Of a stretch of DNA of 64,000 nt, positions 1-12,164 are shown piece after piece (positions within the stretch are counted from its first letter, which is position 1; every line of letters starts with the position of its first letter). The translations under genes were made by a program, and so were the position numbers. Below the pieces are notes generated by a model, which was not told the origin of the DNA, ran no database searches, and was given only the letters and a program-made list of their open reading frames with translations. Source of the stretch: Varanus komodoensis (Eukaryota > Chordata > Lepidosauria > Squamata > Varanidae); the NCBI RefSeq assembly GCF_004798865.1, contig NW_025335268.1:79510468-79574467 (forward strand). Direction: 5' to 3'.

Positions 1-70
1 CCGAACAATTCTGTTCACCAACTTAGATGGACCTTTAGTCTAATATAGCATGGCTTTACTTATGCTCTTA
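1..70 (+). mobile_element. CR1-type LINE, extreme 3' end (cut by window edge)
   Basis: The stretch carries the usual CR1 end signature, a TAGATGGACCTTTAGTC-like block followed by an A/T-rich word ending in CTTATGCTCTTA. The same signature recurs at 17440-17623 and, inverted, at 26190-26260. The body of the element would lie to the left of the window. The short length keeps confidence moderate. Confidence 0.45.
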
Positions 71-3064
71 AATCAGAGGTGGGGTAGGAGAGACTCCAAT
101 GTTGACAGAAAAGAACTATAACCTTGGAACAAGTCTGTGAGAATTGGTGAAGCATTAATGATTAAAGCATGAATCAGGGACAAGGAATATCTTTTTGGGC
201 ATTTTGAAGCAAACTGATCATCTGGGGAAAAAAAACCCTGGAATAGTAAGACTGGACTTATTGTTGAACCTGGTTAGGCCAGCTGCTTAACTTACAAGCT
301 GTTACCTTGTGGATCCATTTTTAGCTACCTCTACATGACTGAAAATGGACCCTGTTCACATATACCACAAAAAAATCACCTGTTGTTGGTACCTATGTGT
401 GAAATGTAGGGCTTATACAAAGATTACCAGCACTGAAATGCATTGAACATATTCCTTGATTCCTTGCGTACTACTACATATTGTTATGGGTTTATAAAAC
501 AGCAGAAGAGATGAGATGGAATCTCATAAAACCATATTAAAAGTCAATGGGTGGACCAGCAGTGTCCTAGCACCACCTTGTGGGACCTATTATCCACCAG
601 AAATAACTCCACCTGCACACAGTGCCTTCCAGTCCAATCCTAGATACCAACTTTTAAAGGTGGATATAGCAGAATGCCTTAATGTTTTGTGAGCCTGATG
701 ACATCCATTGTTCTATCAAAAATGGAACAAAACTCTGCCGGACACCAGATAACTTCCTGCCAAGAGACTTCTAATTATTGTCTGGTCTTTCAGAAGAGTT
801 GACAACTTTTAAAGCCTTTCCTCTGGCATTTTCCAGAGACTCTTGAACTTTAAATCTGTCATTGAATCTGATTTAAATCTAAGACTATTTCAATCCAAAG
901 AAACAGTGCAGTTTGCACTGTTTGAGGAATTGATTTTGTTAGTCTGGTGTGTTGACTCTTGATGCAACTGTTGCAGAGAGAAGCATCGCTGGACTTACTG
1001 TTCCTTTGTTTATCTTCTAATTCTAATGCAGCACGCTGCCTTACCGGCTGTGAAGTGTCCTCCACATGGACAAACACAGAATAACCAAACATTTCTTGTG
1101 GCAAAGGTGTGTGCACTTGAAAGTAGCATTGGCTCCTTGAATAAAATCATGATGGCTGAGAAGAATAATGGGGAAAATATATCAAAGAGTGAGATGGAAG
1201 AATACAGCCCATTAGATGTTTTTTCCAATGGAAACATTAGGGTTCAAATCCCCAGCTTAGCCTTGGATTCACAAATAGCCTTTGGCAAGTCAATAGCAAT
1301 CAACATTAATTCTGCTGTGTGTGATATGAGAATCTTAATGGCCTGCGCTTGAGCTGATAGAAATGCTGCCAGTATCCCACTCCAAGATCTAGTCCCTCAG
1401 AAACGTATTCCTGTTACACTGAATACATTTAAAGTGTAAATCAGAAAGGGAAATAAGTTGAGGGCCAGCATCTGCTGGCAAGATCAGGAATGTACCTCAT
1501 TTTCTTAACATACCTCTTTTTCATGTCAAGATAAGTGATCCTGCAAACAAAAGAAGAGATAGGCAGCAATCCCAGGACAATAACCTCCAAGTCTATATTG
1601 TGCAAACATGCCATCACAGAGTGCTTCTATGAATGAATGCCAGAGAACAGACAAACTGAAATCATTGAGTTCAATAAAGGTTCTATTTGTAGTTCATTTG
1701 TTTAGCCATTAAAGCATGCTGATTTAAGCTTTTATGCCTCTTAAGAAGATGCAATTTTGTTACTTCGAATCTCTCAAATGACTGTTGACAGGGGCATATC
1801 AGTATTGCAGTCTATGAGACCTGACCCTCCAGTGAAAACATTTGCACAGCAGTATTCCAGGCCATTATGATCCCCTCCATGCCTCACACGTGGCTTTCCG
1901 GCAGCCTGCCCCTCCACAGGACCTTCCAAGACAGGCAGCCTTGGAATACTTGCTGAAAGGGCTCCAAAACTGGAGAGAATAACATTGTACCAAAACATCT
2001 GACTGCACTGAAAAATGGGACTTGCGGACACAACAGATGCTATTGCAGGACCATTTCTCCAAGAACCTAGAGCTACTCAGCTCACATATGTAAGTTACAT
2101 AATACAGATTTCCTGGAAACATGCCAGGAATTTCAGAGTTTAGGTTGAAGATCACATTTTTAATCCATGATTTACAAACCAGTGTAGGTTAGGCTCCTGC
2201 TTCAACTCATGTACCATCACCTGATTTTTCAATTTACTTCAAGGCCCTTGTAAATAATTTATTTAAATAAGTTGTATAAAGCTGAGGCGCCTAACATGGA
2301 AACAGGAGAAATGGTGTCAGTTGAAGACTTTCAGAAAAGGGAAATGAGAAAGGCATTTATGTTCTGTTTGTATTTTCAAAAGAAATTGTTAGCTTTTTGT
2401 ACTTATTATACAATTTTAACAAGAGGAAAAAAATGAAAAAGCTAACTAGATAAAACAATTTCAGTGCATACATATGAAATCTGTGTGCACATATAAGAAA
2501 ATATAGATTTCTGAAATGTTCGCAACAAAAGAGGATTAAATATTCAAATAATATCCATTTGCCAACACCAGACATACTATGTTGGAAGTGCAGTAAGGTC
2601 TTTAATCCACTGAGTTGTTATAGGAGGTGAACATTTATTTTTCCAGTGCTGTAACAGTGCTCTTTTAGATGTCCAAAGGGTTCAGAGTATCCAAACACAC
2701 TACCTATGTGTTACTCTCATGAACAAGGTAGATAATTTAAAAGAACATGTCTATCAGTAAAACAGTAAGGATTATTCTAATACAAAATTATTTATATAAA
2801 TGACCTCTTTCAGAAAGGGGACAACTTTTTTTGTATTGCTGAAACATGCTTGAAAGTGGTACTGGTTGAGCTACACAACCAAGAATTAGCCAGTTTAAAC
2901 AAATGCTTCTTAAAGAGATATAGTGGTGTCCAACAGACATGAAAAGAAACTTGTTTTTCTAAGGCCAAGGTCAACATTTGTTTTAGTATCGTTTTCTCTC
3001 AACTTACAAAAGTTTCCTTAAATATCATAGCCCCTGTAATATTTTCCAGTAAACTTTGGTGGAT
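71..3064. other. Unassigned non-coding DNA
   Basis: I see no gene or repeat that I recognise. The longest open frame is 108 residues (1026-1352, plus strand), with no motif and a low-complexity look. It is preceded by a pyrimidine-rich run ending in AG, which could mimic a splice acceptor, but no matching donor is apparent. Confidence 0.5.
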
Positions 3065-3560
3065 GCATGCACTCATTTTATTTAATGTAACATCTGCTTT
3101 TGACACCTTAAACCATCTGATATTCGTTCACCATTTATCATCTTAATGCTTAATTCCATGGCTTGGCATGCATTAGATTTAAGTTTTATCTCTGTAATCA
3201 TTTCTCTTTGCCATGTGCAGATCAAGGATTTCACATTCTTTGCTTTAAATAATGGCAAACCTCAAGACTCAATACTGGGCCCTATATATCTTTGATTATA
3301 TTCAAGTCCTCTTGAAGTGTTGATTGTGTCATATGGCTTTCATTTTCCATGTGCTCTGATGATATTCAGATCTGTGGTTTCTTTAACCTTTCCTACTGAG
3401 GTCAGTAACTGTATCTTTGAGTGTCTAACAGCTGTCTCCTGGTGGACATTTTATAATTTTTTGACATTAAACACAGACAATTTGGAAGTTTTGTTAATTG
3501 GGACTGACAGTTTCCATTGTATGTTTGGGTCAGATTTCACAGAACATATTTAGCAACCCC
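3065..3560 (+). mobile_element. Decayed L2-type LINE reverse-transcriptase fragment
   Basis: Translated pieces on the plus strand resemble the L2/Rex1 group of non-LTR reverse transcriptases. They include a FNVTSAFDTLNHL-like block near 3080-3120 (RT motif A), a GKPQDSILGP-like block near 3240-3280 (RT motif B) and NFLTLNTDNLEVLLIG in the open frame 3317-3553, which corresponds to the LNTDKTEVLLIG block after the catalytic YADD. The YADD itself is not preserved. The copy is clearly dead, with in-frame stops and frame changes, and looks old. L2 proper and Rex1 cannot be separated by eye. Confidence 0.6.
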
Positions 3561-5637
3561 TGCCAAGAATGATGGTGATACTTTGGCCACCAAACTTGTT
3601 GTTCTTATCTAATATTCATTTTTTTCAGCTACATAATAATGTCACTGTCAATTAGAAATATCACTGAAATTCCTTGCAGTAGCCCATCAAAAAGCAAACC
3701 ACTTATGCTTAATATTGGCTCAGCTGGAACCAAAAGCCAGTTTGGTTTTTTCCACTTCCATCTGAGCTACCTCACTTGGCTACATCTGAGGGAGACATTC
3801 ACACCATTGGTTCAGCTGGGAGCAATCCCCATCTCTACTTCTCTCCACCAGAAATGTGTCTTGCAGCTACCATTTTAAGGGATTGGTATGTACAGTCACT
3901 ATGAGGCTTGTTGAAAGAGTATCTTTCAATATGCTTATTTCATTCTTGAACCCCTTGTTGCATCTTACTTTTGCATCACATCTCTTGGATTGTAAGCTGT
4001 GATGTTAAGATACACTGTGACTGCTTTGGCAAGATGTCACTTTATATACATGCAGATGATACCTATACTTAACTCTAACTTTCAAATGCTGTGCTTGGCC
4101 ACAAACTAGCACTGCCATGGTGACTGCTGAGAGAAGTACATAGCACCTGTGATGCAACCATATGAAAACAAAACTACTGATTATTGCTTGATGTTGCTCA
4201 TCTAGAGACCACTGAAGCTAGATGGAGAAGTGCCACTATAAATCACACCCCTGAATGACAGCTGCCCCACTTCCTATCTGTATGATTTTCATTTATCTAA
4301 TTTGTTCAATGTAGGATGATGCGAAGAACTTTCTCTACAGTTGCACTTTGGTGAAGACACCCTGCAAAAGCCTGCATCTTCAACTCTCTATGAGTCTACA
4401 AGGAACCATTCAATATATCTGGAGGAATTTTTTTTGGGGGGGGGGGGTCTTTGCAGTTACACCACAGGTGAAATGTTTGTGTTTTTGTTTTTTCAATATT
4501 ACAACTAAAGTGTGTGCGTTTGTTTATATTTCTTTCTAGGGTAAAAGCATTCTGACCTGATGAGATTCAGTTGCTTTGTTAGGTAGCTATGGTTGGCCTC
4601 TAGCTTGTCTACATATGGGCACAAATTCTGACATTATTTAAAATGTGGAAACTATAACAAACTCTTGCCATTCTTTCAAACAAAAGAAAAGGGTTGGCTT
4701 AGTTTTCCTTACTGAGGAAATTGCCCATCTAATTTTCCAGAGTATTGTATAACCCAATAAATAATGGATCCTTGTAAATGGATTTTCTTTGTCTATTAGC
4801 ATCATACTGTTTTTGAATGTCAGGCTAGGGTTCCTGCCAGGTCAGAATGACAGGGGACAGAGCTATTGTTAAAACAGGAAAAGAAGAAAGCATGCATGAG
4901 GCACTTTGAGAATTGGTGACATTGTTTCTCTGTTCTTCAGCGGTTCTTCAGAGGCTACAAAACTTTCTAGTTTTTTGCTTAATTTTTGAAGATGCCTCAG
5001 TTGGGCTGTCATCATTTTAATGGCCTAACATTTCTATCTAGATAGCATTTTCTTTGGTTTTGAAGTCCAACAGCAATAAAAATGGGATCTTAATTTAGAG
5101 TTCACAAAGGAAAAAGAAGGGTGCTGTTTGTTTTTGGTGGAAAAGGGTAAGAAAGTGAATACAGGATTTCGTTCGTGGCATGTAGAACCAAACAAACTGC
5201 TTTGGATCAAGAGACAATGTGTCATTGTGAATCTGACAGTGCTTGAAAGTATTTCAGAGGTGGTATGGCTCTATCTAGGCCATACTGCCTTAAGCACATG
5301 TTCGTATTGAATAGGAGGCCTGGGGTGACTGTGAGTGGAAACACTTTTGAATCTAACTTCCCTGTCATTAGGTGACACTAAACGGTTGAGATGAAGACTG
5401 GATGGCCAAAAGACCACCAAGAAATAAGTCTCACTGAAACTTGGGGAGCATTTAGTGTCGAGTCTTGAAACTGGGTGTAGAGTCTCTTTCCTTTATTGGG
5501 TCGTGCTGTCATGGTATTTATCTAAAATGCGCTATTAATTTGGGGGCACATGCTAATGAATTCAGCACAGTTTCCACTGCATTGACCATGTGATCATGTC
5601 TCACAGGAAAATGCAACTGTAGGAGAAGTAGGTGGAT
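3561..5637. other. Unassigned non-coding DNA with one homopolymer tract
   Basis: No gene is seen. A T8-G12 homopolymer sits at 4428-4447. The remaining sequence shows only chance-length open frames (79 residues or fewer) and no repeat that I can name. Confidence 0.5.
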
Positions 5638-5880
5638 TCAGAAAGGTGATGCATTTGAAACATGGAGTTGGAGAAGAGCATTGTGAATATGCTGGGCCAA
5701 CAGAAAGATGAGCAAGTGGGATCTAGACCAAATCAAGCCAGAACTTTCAAAAATACAAAAACTGAAGCTGTTGTACTTTGGGCATATCATGAGAAGACAA
5801 GATTCATCGGAGAAGATAATGATGCTTGGGAAAGTTGAAGGAGGGAGACCAAATTCAAGATTACTTGAAGGCATTTAATA
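5638..5880 (+). mobile_element. RTE-clade LINE fragment (C-terminal region of the polyprotein)
   Basis: Plus-strand translation gives an AFETWSWRRAL-like block, then KLLYFGHIMRRQDSSEKIM and MLGKVEGGRPNSR. These match in order the end of RTE-clade reverse-transcriptase proteins (compare LWCWRRLLRV, KYFGHLMRRKDSLEK and the following MLG block in the BovB copy at 37395-38513). The wording is different enough from BovB to suggest another RTE lineage or a much older copy. It is short, out of frame in places and non-functional. The outer limits are approximate. Confidence 0.6.
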
Positions 5881-6244
5881 ACAAACTGGTCAGGTTAAGT
5901 TGACTTAAGTGAGTTTAAGCATGCCTAAATTTGGATCTAGTGGCAGCTGGTGGCTCCAGTATCAGTGGGGCAATGTATCTATTCTGTATATTAGTTTGAA
6001 ATGTATAGGAGCTCTATCCTCAAATTGGACTCAGCACCATGGATAACTCCATAAATGCTCAGAGTACAACTCAGAGTGGATATACCAAAATAGAATGAAA
6101 ATAGAGGAAGCAGCTCCAAGTTGGCCTTAGCCAAGGGCAAATATTAATCCACATGGCATTTGGGGATATTGATGCTTCATAGGTTCTTTTAAATATCCAC
6201 TGTGTTTTCTAGGACAGTAACCATGATAGTTCATTGCTGTAAAA

Positions 6245-6350
6245 TCAATAACAAGCTTTGTGGCACCTTAAGGTCTAACAAAATTGTTCTGGCATGAATT
6301 TTACTGTATGCTTGCATCTGATGAAGTAGACAGTGCCCATAAAAAGCTTA
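6245..6350 (+). repeat. Short interspersed repeat (CTTTGTGGCACCTTAAGG family)
   Basis: The block from CTTTGTGGCACCTTAAGG to GCATCTGATGAAGTAGACAG resembles a short repeat that is very common in reptile genomes. A second degenerate copy lies at 19250-19345 and shares TCTTGTGGC and CATCAGATGC. I cannot assign a class; a non-autonomous DNA element is plausible. Confidence 0.4.
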
Positions 6351-6439
6351 AGGTTTTAAACTTATAGGTGAACAGAATTTAAAATACATTAAAAACATAA
6401 AATGAAGTTAATTTCAGAACCCACAGGAAGACACTCCCT

Positions 6440-6745
6440 CAGCCTTTGAAGTCACATAAGACACAGTATTCAAGATGAGTTCTGACTAGTGTTGAGTAAA
6501 GGGGAATTAATATTTCTCAGGATTTGGAAGTGATACTTCTATTAATGCAACCCAAAATAGCATTTTCCATTTTAGAGACTGCATTGCATTGTTGGCTCAT
6601 ATTTAGCTGGTTGTCCGCAACCACTCCAAAGTCTTTTGCTTTTGCAGTACTGCTGATCCAAATATTCCCCATATTGTACCAAGGCATTGGGTTTCTATTT
6701 TCTAGGTGGAAGGCTTGGCATTTGTCCCTATTTACGTGCAAAAAT
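6440..6745 (-). mobile_element. CR1 LINE fragment, ORF2 C-terminal part
   Basis: Minus-strand translation of 6517-6741 reads through CQAFHLENRNPM, then AKDFGVVADNQLNMSQQCNA and AILGCINRSI. These match the CR1 ORF2 blocks usually seen as KCKVLHLGRNNPM, EKDLGVLVDNKLTMSQQC and ILGCIRKSIASRS. They lie downstream of the catalytic palm, in the thumb/C-terminal region. A further 75 bases at the low-coordinate side keep similarity at the DNA level. The frame is open over 74 codons but the flanks are decayed. This is a 5'-truncated, dead copy. Confidence 0.72.
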
Positions 6746-7289
6746 AGCTATGGCAAGTGTGCAAAAGAAGCTTATTTTTATTATTAGTATTCATATTGTG
6801 TGATTTAACTTAATAAGCTACAAGAGTCATATCTATTTTTCTGCTCTAGCAATGACAAATGGCATGATAAGCCGTGATTTGATGCAAAGTGGAATGGAAG
6901 AAAAGCCTTACCCGCAGCATGTAAAAAGAGCAAGAGTGAGTACACATGAGAGCATGCAATGAGACAAATAATTTAAATTACTATAATTAGTTTCATGCTG
7001 GAGGGGAAATGAGTTCGAACTCGGTATTTCTTTTTCTCTGAGGGGTGCTGGAGAAAGATTTTCAAGTATCTTTGCAAAGCATAGCTCAGGATGGGAGAAG
7101 GGGGGAGGGAAGCACACAGAGCAACAAGTAAACACAACACATTTAAAAAATTAGCAGTCATTATTGGTGTGATTGTGACTATGAAAATCTGGCCCAGCTT
7201 TTTTGGAATATCCTACGCTAGGTTGAATTCACATGAACAAAAGAAATGTCTTGTGCACTGTATTTGTTTATGGTACTTTTAAACCACTC

Positions 7290-7620
7290 AGTTACAGAAG
7301 TTATTTGGGTGGTATAGAATTCATTAAAACAATGAATTAAAACAGTTCAGGATAAAGCCAATGGCAAGGAAAACCATTCAAACATAAAAACCAAATTAAA
7401 CCAAATAACCAAAGTAAAAGCAGCAGCAGAATCAAGAGATGCCTGAGAGGATAAAAAAGAGGAAAGCATTCTATAAACAAGGTGCCACCACAAAAAAGCC
7501 TCAGTCCGGACCTGCTCTCCATCTAACTGTAGTGGCTTCTAGGGACAATAGCTACTGCACTCAACTACAGCATCCTTCCAGGTTCTTCTCTAAACCAGAA
7601 CCAATCACACTGGTTTTCAT
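7290..7620 (-). mobile_element. Probable L2-type LINE 3' region, very degenerate
   Basis: An A-rich run of TTAAAAC and ACCAAAT words is followed by a GAGAGGATAAAAAAGAGG block and a block about 100 bases on, resembling the reverse complement of reptile L2 3' untranslated regions. The clearer copies are at 11140-11880 and 59300-60490. Support is by pattern only. Confidence 0.3.
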
Positions 7621-7806
7621 GGAAATGGCCTAGCTGTGATTATCCTCTACAGAAGGGAAGCCTATTGTAATCTCATCTCCCACTTGATGGTTGTCCGGAG
7701 CAAGAAAAAAGATGCATCACTGGGCCTTGAAACTGTTTCAAGGTGGACTGAGTAGAACACCATCTTCTGCACCATGGTGAAATGCACTGTATTTTATTTA
7801 CAGTAT

Positions 7807-7838
7807 ATTTAGAGATACTGTAACAAGTATCTCTAAAT
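7807..7838. repeat. Perfect 12-bp inverted repeat with 8-base loop
   Basis: ATTTAGAGATAC at 7807-7818 is the exact reverse complement of GTATCTCTAAAT at 7827-7838, with TGTAACAA between. The arms would form a hairpin or cruciform. It may be the core of a palindromic MITE or a chance structure in AT-rich DNA. No terminator role is implied in a vertebrate genome. Confidence 0.75.
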
Positions 7839-7839
7839 T

Positions 7840-9189
7840 TGCATTTATAGACATAAATTAGCTATATTTATGCAAATTGTATACAGATCAACACCCCCCC
7901 TTTTGTCCTTTTTTGGTGGTAAATTTCTTTTTTCATTCATACATGGCCAACCTATAATGATATTGTTTTCTTAAAGAAGCACATTTTTAAAAATCATAGC
8001 ATATAATGCTAATACATTTGCCTGATTGACATTTTGCTCTGAGTTCATTACACATCCCTTCAAAGTATTTTCTCTGAGATAGATTCGAATAGAGGATGGC
8101 AGATTCCCACCCCCTCATTCCCATGTAAGCTCTTCCAGTCCACTGAAAGTACTACACAGAAAATTAAGAGATACTGATAATAAGTTGAACTATGATGTGG
8201 GGGAGACCAAAAATGAGAGAAAGTACCTTCTGTGTCCTTCAACTCAAAGAAAGCAGATCCAGCCTTCTATTTTCATTCTCTTATTGTGGTCAAGGAAACT
8301 TTAGTTCAAAATAAGAGTAGGAGAGAAATATCTATCCCGTGTTTTACTAAACTTTTCATTGAAGACATGTAATAGGCAATTCACTGGTCTCTACCTGTGA
8401 TAGAAATCTATTTTTTTAAATCTTACCAGCTTAATTTGTGTTCTTCCACTACCCCTGCAATATCTCCCATAATGCAACTTCAATTATGAGCTCAGTAGCA
8501 AGCCACGATCCTTTTTTTTTCTGGCCATCTGCAGTCAAAATAATTTACCTGTGTCAATGAAATGAATCTTCTCCAGAAAATTCCTCAGAGGCTTCTTGCT
8601 CATAACATTAAGCTCATCTTCCTGCACCATTTCTTTGGATATAAATCTTTGTGTTTTGGTGTCATCTTCACAGCCTACTTTCAATCCTCATAAGACTAAT
8701 GGATCACTTGTAAAGTGCTGCAGTCGGTGCTGTTTTTTGCACCCTCTCTTGATTTCTGTGCATTAATTTCTAATAACAATGCCAACCCACACATGTCCTT
8801 ACCTTTTTCACACCCACCACTACAATGCTGAAAAGAACATTTAATGAACCTTTCAAATTCTGTTGTGGCACAAAATATACATTTTTACTATGAGGGTTGT
8901 TGCACTTGGCTGTATTGCCTTTATTAGCTGTAAGATGCCGCATTTTGAGAGATTTAAGTTCATCACTGATTCAGCCATCATTTCTGTATATGGAGAACGA
9001 ATGTTCCTCAATACTGTGGATGTTCTTTTGGATAAAAGTGTAAGCTTCGTGTTGGTGATGTCCCTTGCATATTATGAATAATTCCCCCACTGTATACCTC
9101 AGAGTTTCATTCCATGTTGCAGTTCCTTAACAAACCACTGTGATAGCATCAAGGGTAGGGGATTAATATGAATTTCTACAAACAAATAG
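7840..9189. other. Unassigned non-coding DNA
   Basis: This is AT-rich sequence without a recognisable gene or repeat. Open frames are 72 codons or shorter. Confidence 0.45.
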
Positions 9190-9345
9190 GCATTTTAGGC
9201 CAGGTTTCCCCAACCTGATCCCTTCCAGATGTTTTAGAGCACCATTTTTATCATCCCAACCAATGTAGAAATTGTGTTGGCTCAGCTTGATAGGATAGGA
9301 ACCATAGCTTGTTGGACAAGGCTGCTTTAGGGGACAAAAGATAGC
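9190..9345 (+). repeat. Short interspersed repeat (TTTCCCCAACCTGATCCC type)
   Basis: The 5' block TTTCCCCAACCTGATCCC followed by TTCCAGATGTTTTAGA resembles a roughly 130-bp palindromic repeat common in squamates, normally CCAACCTGGTGCCCTCCAGA then TGTTTTGGACTACAACTCCC. The 3' end reaches the A/T-tailed LINE end at 9346. Other decayed copies are at 16465-16555 and 42705-42800. Confidence 0.38.
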
Positions 9346-9420
9346 CATTTATTTATTTATTTAAAGTTTTTATATGCCATCCTCATTGCTACACAGCCTC
9401 GGACAGCTCACAACTCAGCC
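9346..9420 (-). mobile_element. L2-type LINE 3' end with (AAAT)n tail
   Basis: Read on the minus strand, the sequence has GAGCTGTCCGAGGCTGTGTA, then GGATGGCATATAAAAAC, then an AAATAAATAAATAAAT tail. This is the order of the 3' end of reptile L2-type elements (CCGAGG, then GGCRTATAAA, then an AAAT microsatellite). It resembles copies at 36690-36820 and 57105-57265. Confidence 0.5.
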
Positions 9421-10773
9421 ATTGATACTGAGTTGTCTCTGAGAAGTTACTTCCCCACAGGGGAGATTCTTTATCCAAGGCAATAGCTTTTTCTCCTTCT
9501 TCTGGAAAGAAGTAGAAGCTCTTGCTTCTTTCATCTCCTATTCCAGTAGTCCAAAACTTATGGAGGCCACTAGGCCAAGGAATGTTGGCGTATGTGTAGC
9601 CTCTGGCTGCAAATCAACTAGTGCACGTGGTCCTTGTGGCTGTAGAAGATGTCTGCCATTGTCTATTTCCATGAGGCCCCCTTGCTTACAAAGTGGCTAC
9701 AGTGTACTAAGGAAGGCAATGAGATGCTGTTGTGAACCTTCCCCACTAGTGGAAAGGTCGCAAGAGGCCAGCAAAACTGCAAAGCTGCCTCAGTAAAACA
9801 GAACAGCATTCCAGACTCTTTAACTGAGCAAGTGAAAGCAGGCTCTTGTGTGCATTGATTCCTCTGTTAATCTGTCTGTCTTGGATTTTTGTGGATGCTT
9901 CTTCCTCAGTTCTTGAGCATGTAAGCAAAAGCCATGTGGAAAAACTGGCTGGGGCACTTAATTTGATTAAAACATGGTGAAACCATGTCCACTAGATTAT
10001 TCAGCTGATTTCTGACTGGCATCCAGAAAATTCTTCCTAAGGGGGTCGCTTAATATTGACTATGGGTTACCAACTATGCCCATTTTAGGAAGTATGTCAG
10101 CTTCAGTATATTAGTAGAGAAGGCAAAACATATTTACATTTAAGGAGGTCATAAGAATTCTTCCAAAGGCCAAAACTCTTCTTCCAGTGCTGCTTCATAC
10201 ATTGTCTTTCACATTGCAAAGTGCCACATGACATGCACTTATTTGCCTCCAGAAACTGTTATATTTAACATTTCCACAGTGCACCTTTTACCTCTGACAA
10301 AATAATTCCATGAAGCAGACTCCCCTTCTATTATTTACACCTTGGTGCATGCTTTCATAAAATACTGCTTGCCTCAGTAGAAGACTTTGAGCGTCCAATG
10401 GTTTCTAACAGGCTGCCCCTTTGTTCTTGATAGTATAGGACAGATCTGCACAAGCTGTTGTGACTCATCAGACTGCTGGTAGCTGGATGAATCACAACCA
10501 ACTATGGATTTGACTTGCCAAGTACTTGATAACTTCATCTTTTCAGTTGCAGACAGGAAGGTAAGCCAAGGAGTTAAATCAAGCTCCTATTGAGCAAAAG
10601 TTAGCTTTGTGGGATGAATGATATTCTCGACATGAACTCTTGATACAGTGAAGTCTCTATATCCATGGCAGCAGCCATTGTGCAATTGGAGAAAAAAGAA
10701 GCTTGTGACCTTTTCAACTGCAACTGGTTTGCCATAAATAAACATGGGAAACCAGCATGTAATGGACAAACAC
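9421..10773. other. Unassigned non-coding DNA
   Basis: No gene or named repeat is seen. The open frames at 9560-9796 and 9746-9928 overlap on opposite strands and show no motif. Confidence 0.4.
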
Positions 10774-10890
10774 ATCTATTTATTTCACGTATATCCCATC
10801 TTTTACTCTCCCTTTATTCCTCACAACAACCCTGGAGGTAGATTAGGTTGAAACTTAGCGATTACCCCAAAGTCACCTAGGAACCTTTAC
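10774..10890 (-). mobile_element. tRNA-derived (MIR/CORE-like) SINE fragment, 3' part
   Basis: The plus strand reads ATTCCTCACAACAACCCTGG, AGGTAGATTAGG and CCCAAAGTCACCTAGGA, the reverse complement of the SINE core TAGGTGACTTTGG and CAGGGTTGTTGTGAGGA. The tRNA-like head, expected at the high-coordinate side, is not clear. Compare the better copies at 23195-23400 and 36441-36660. Confidence 0.45.
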
Positions 10891-11139
10891 AGCTGTGTTA
10901 TTTTTTCAGCATGAATCATACCACTACAAAAAACTGCCTCGGTGTCCTCTTTGGATGCAGGTGTGGGAAGTTTGGTTTGCTGTCTGCTACCATAATAAAA
11001 ATGCTGAAGCCTTACACATCAGCATTTTAAACTATTGAAACTCCTTCAGCCCTGATGGTTCTCCCATGTTCACTGAGCATTTTTTTCTTCAGCCATACTC
11101 GTAATTCGGTTAGATATAAATCATCCTGCAGAATATCCT

Positions 11140-11880
11140 TGTCTAAGCTGCCTTTCAAGACTGCAGCCCTCCCAAGGTGGCTTATAGCAATAAAATGGCA
11201 TACGATTTCAGCGTAACAATGTATTAAAACCCACAATATTACTAATAAATTGCCGATTTAAACTAAGCCATAATAAAATGCAGTTTAAATATCAGAGGGT
11301 TTAAATAGAGCCAACCAAAAGAGCAGCACATGCAAAAACAAAAGCAAAATGAAAGCCCTTTCAGAACACACTCTTTAAATGACACAGCAGAGGAGATTAG
11401 CTGCTGGAAGAAAGCCTGCCAGAATCCACGTTTCCTGAGAGGCAAGGACGGACAATCGAATTAGGGAATCAAACCCCACATGAAGGCTGTGCAGGAGGCA
11501 TCCCTCTTCTGTGCAGCAATCCTACTGCAGCACATGGAGTGGAAGAAGGTTGCTGGTGCTGCCACAAGTTTTCATGGATTTCCTCTCAGCTTTACCTTCT
11601 AAGACTGGGCTGAGCATGAGAGGAAGGCCATGAATGCCAGAGGGATGGATTCCATGAAGCTTCACCACAACCCTAAACTGCCCACCAATTCTACTGATCC
11701 AGAAGCCAGGCCAGTGAACAAATCCTTCAGAAGGATGGCTGCAAAGCTCTGGGTTTAGGTAATTCTGCAATAGACTGGACCCAAACTATTTACAGTTCTA
11801 AAGGTCAAAAACAACCTGTTAAATTGGTCCCAGAGGCATGCCCTCAACCAGTGCCACTGGTATAGAATTGGTGACAATCT
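11140..11880 (-). mobile_element. L2-type LINE 3' region (untranslated part), decayed
   Basis: Reading the plus strand, CTCCCAAGGTGGCTTATAGC near 11170 is the reverse complement of an L2 end. Then come AT-rich words, then near 11800 a block TAAAGGTCAAAAACAACCTG and TTAAATTGGTCCCAGAGG. That block matches the reverse-strand element at 59300-60490 (GGGTTAAAAATCAGCACC, TTAAATTAGGCTCAGAAGG). The two stretches therefore look like two copies of one LINE family, which I place as L2-like by its 3' end. No open coding part remains. Confidence 0.45.
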
Positions 11881-12164
11881 AGGAGGGATGGATGAAGTTG
11901 TTAGTTTCACTTTCTCTTATATGCAGATTTTGAAAAGCTCAAGTTCTTTTCATTTGGAATATGAAGAGATATGCAAAGTTTACCACATTCTTAATGAATG
12001 CAAAATGAACTTATTTCTAATTCATCTGCACCATCCAAATTCAGTGAGTACAGTTATTTCCAGCATGGAGAAAAACAGCCATATAGTTGTTAAGATGAAG
12101 AACACGTCAGGAAAAAAGAGATGTCAACCACACTTCAGTGGTTTCATGAAGTACGTAGGTTGAA

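Noticed and set aside
1026-1352. Open frame of 108 residues preceded by a splice-acceptor-like tract
   Set aside because: No donor at its end, no motif, and amino-acid content unlike a folded protein.
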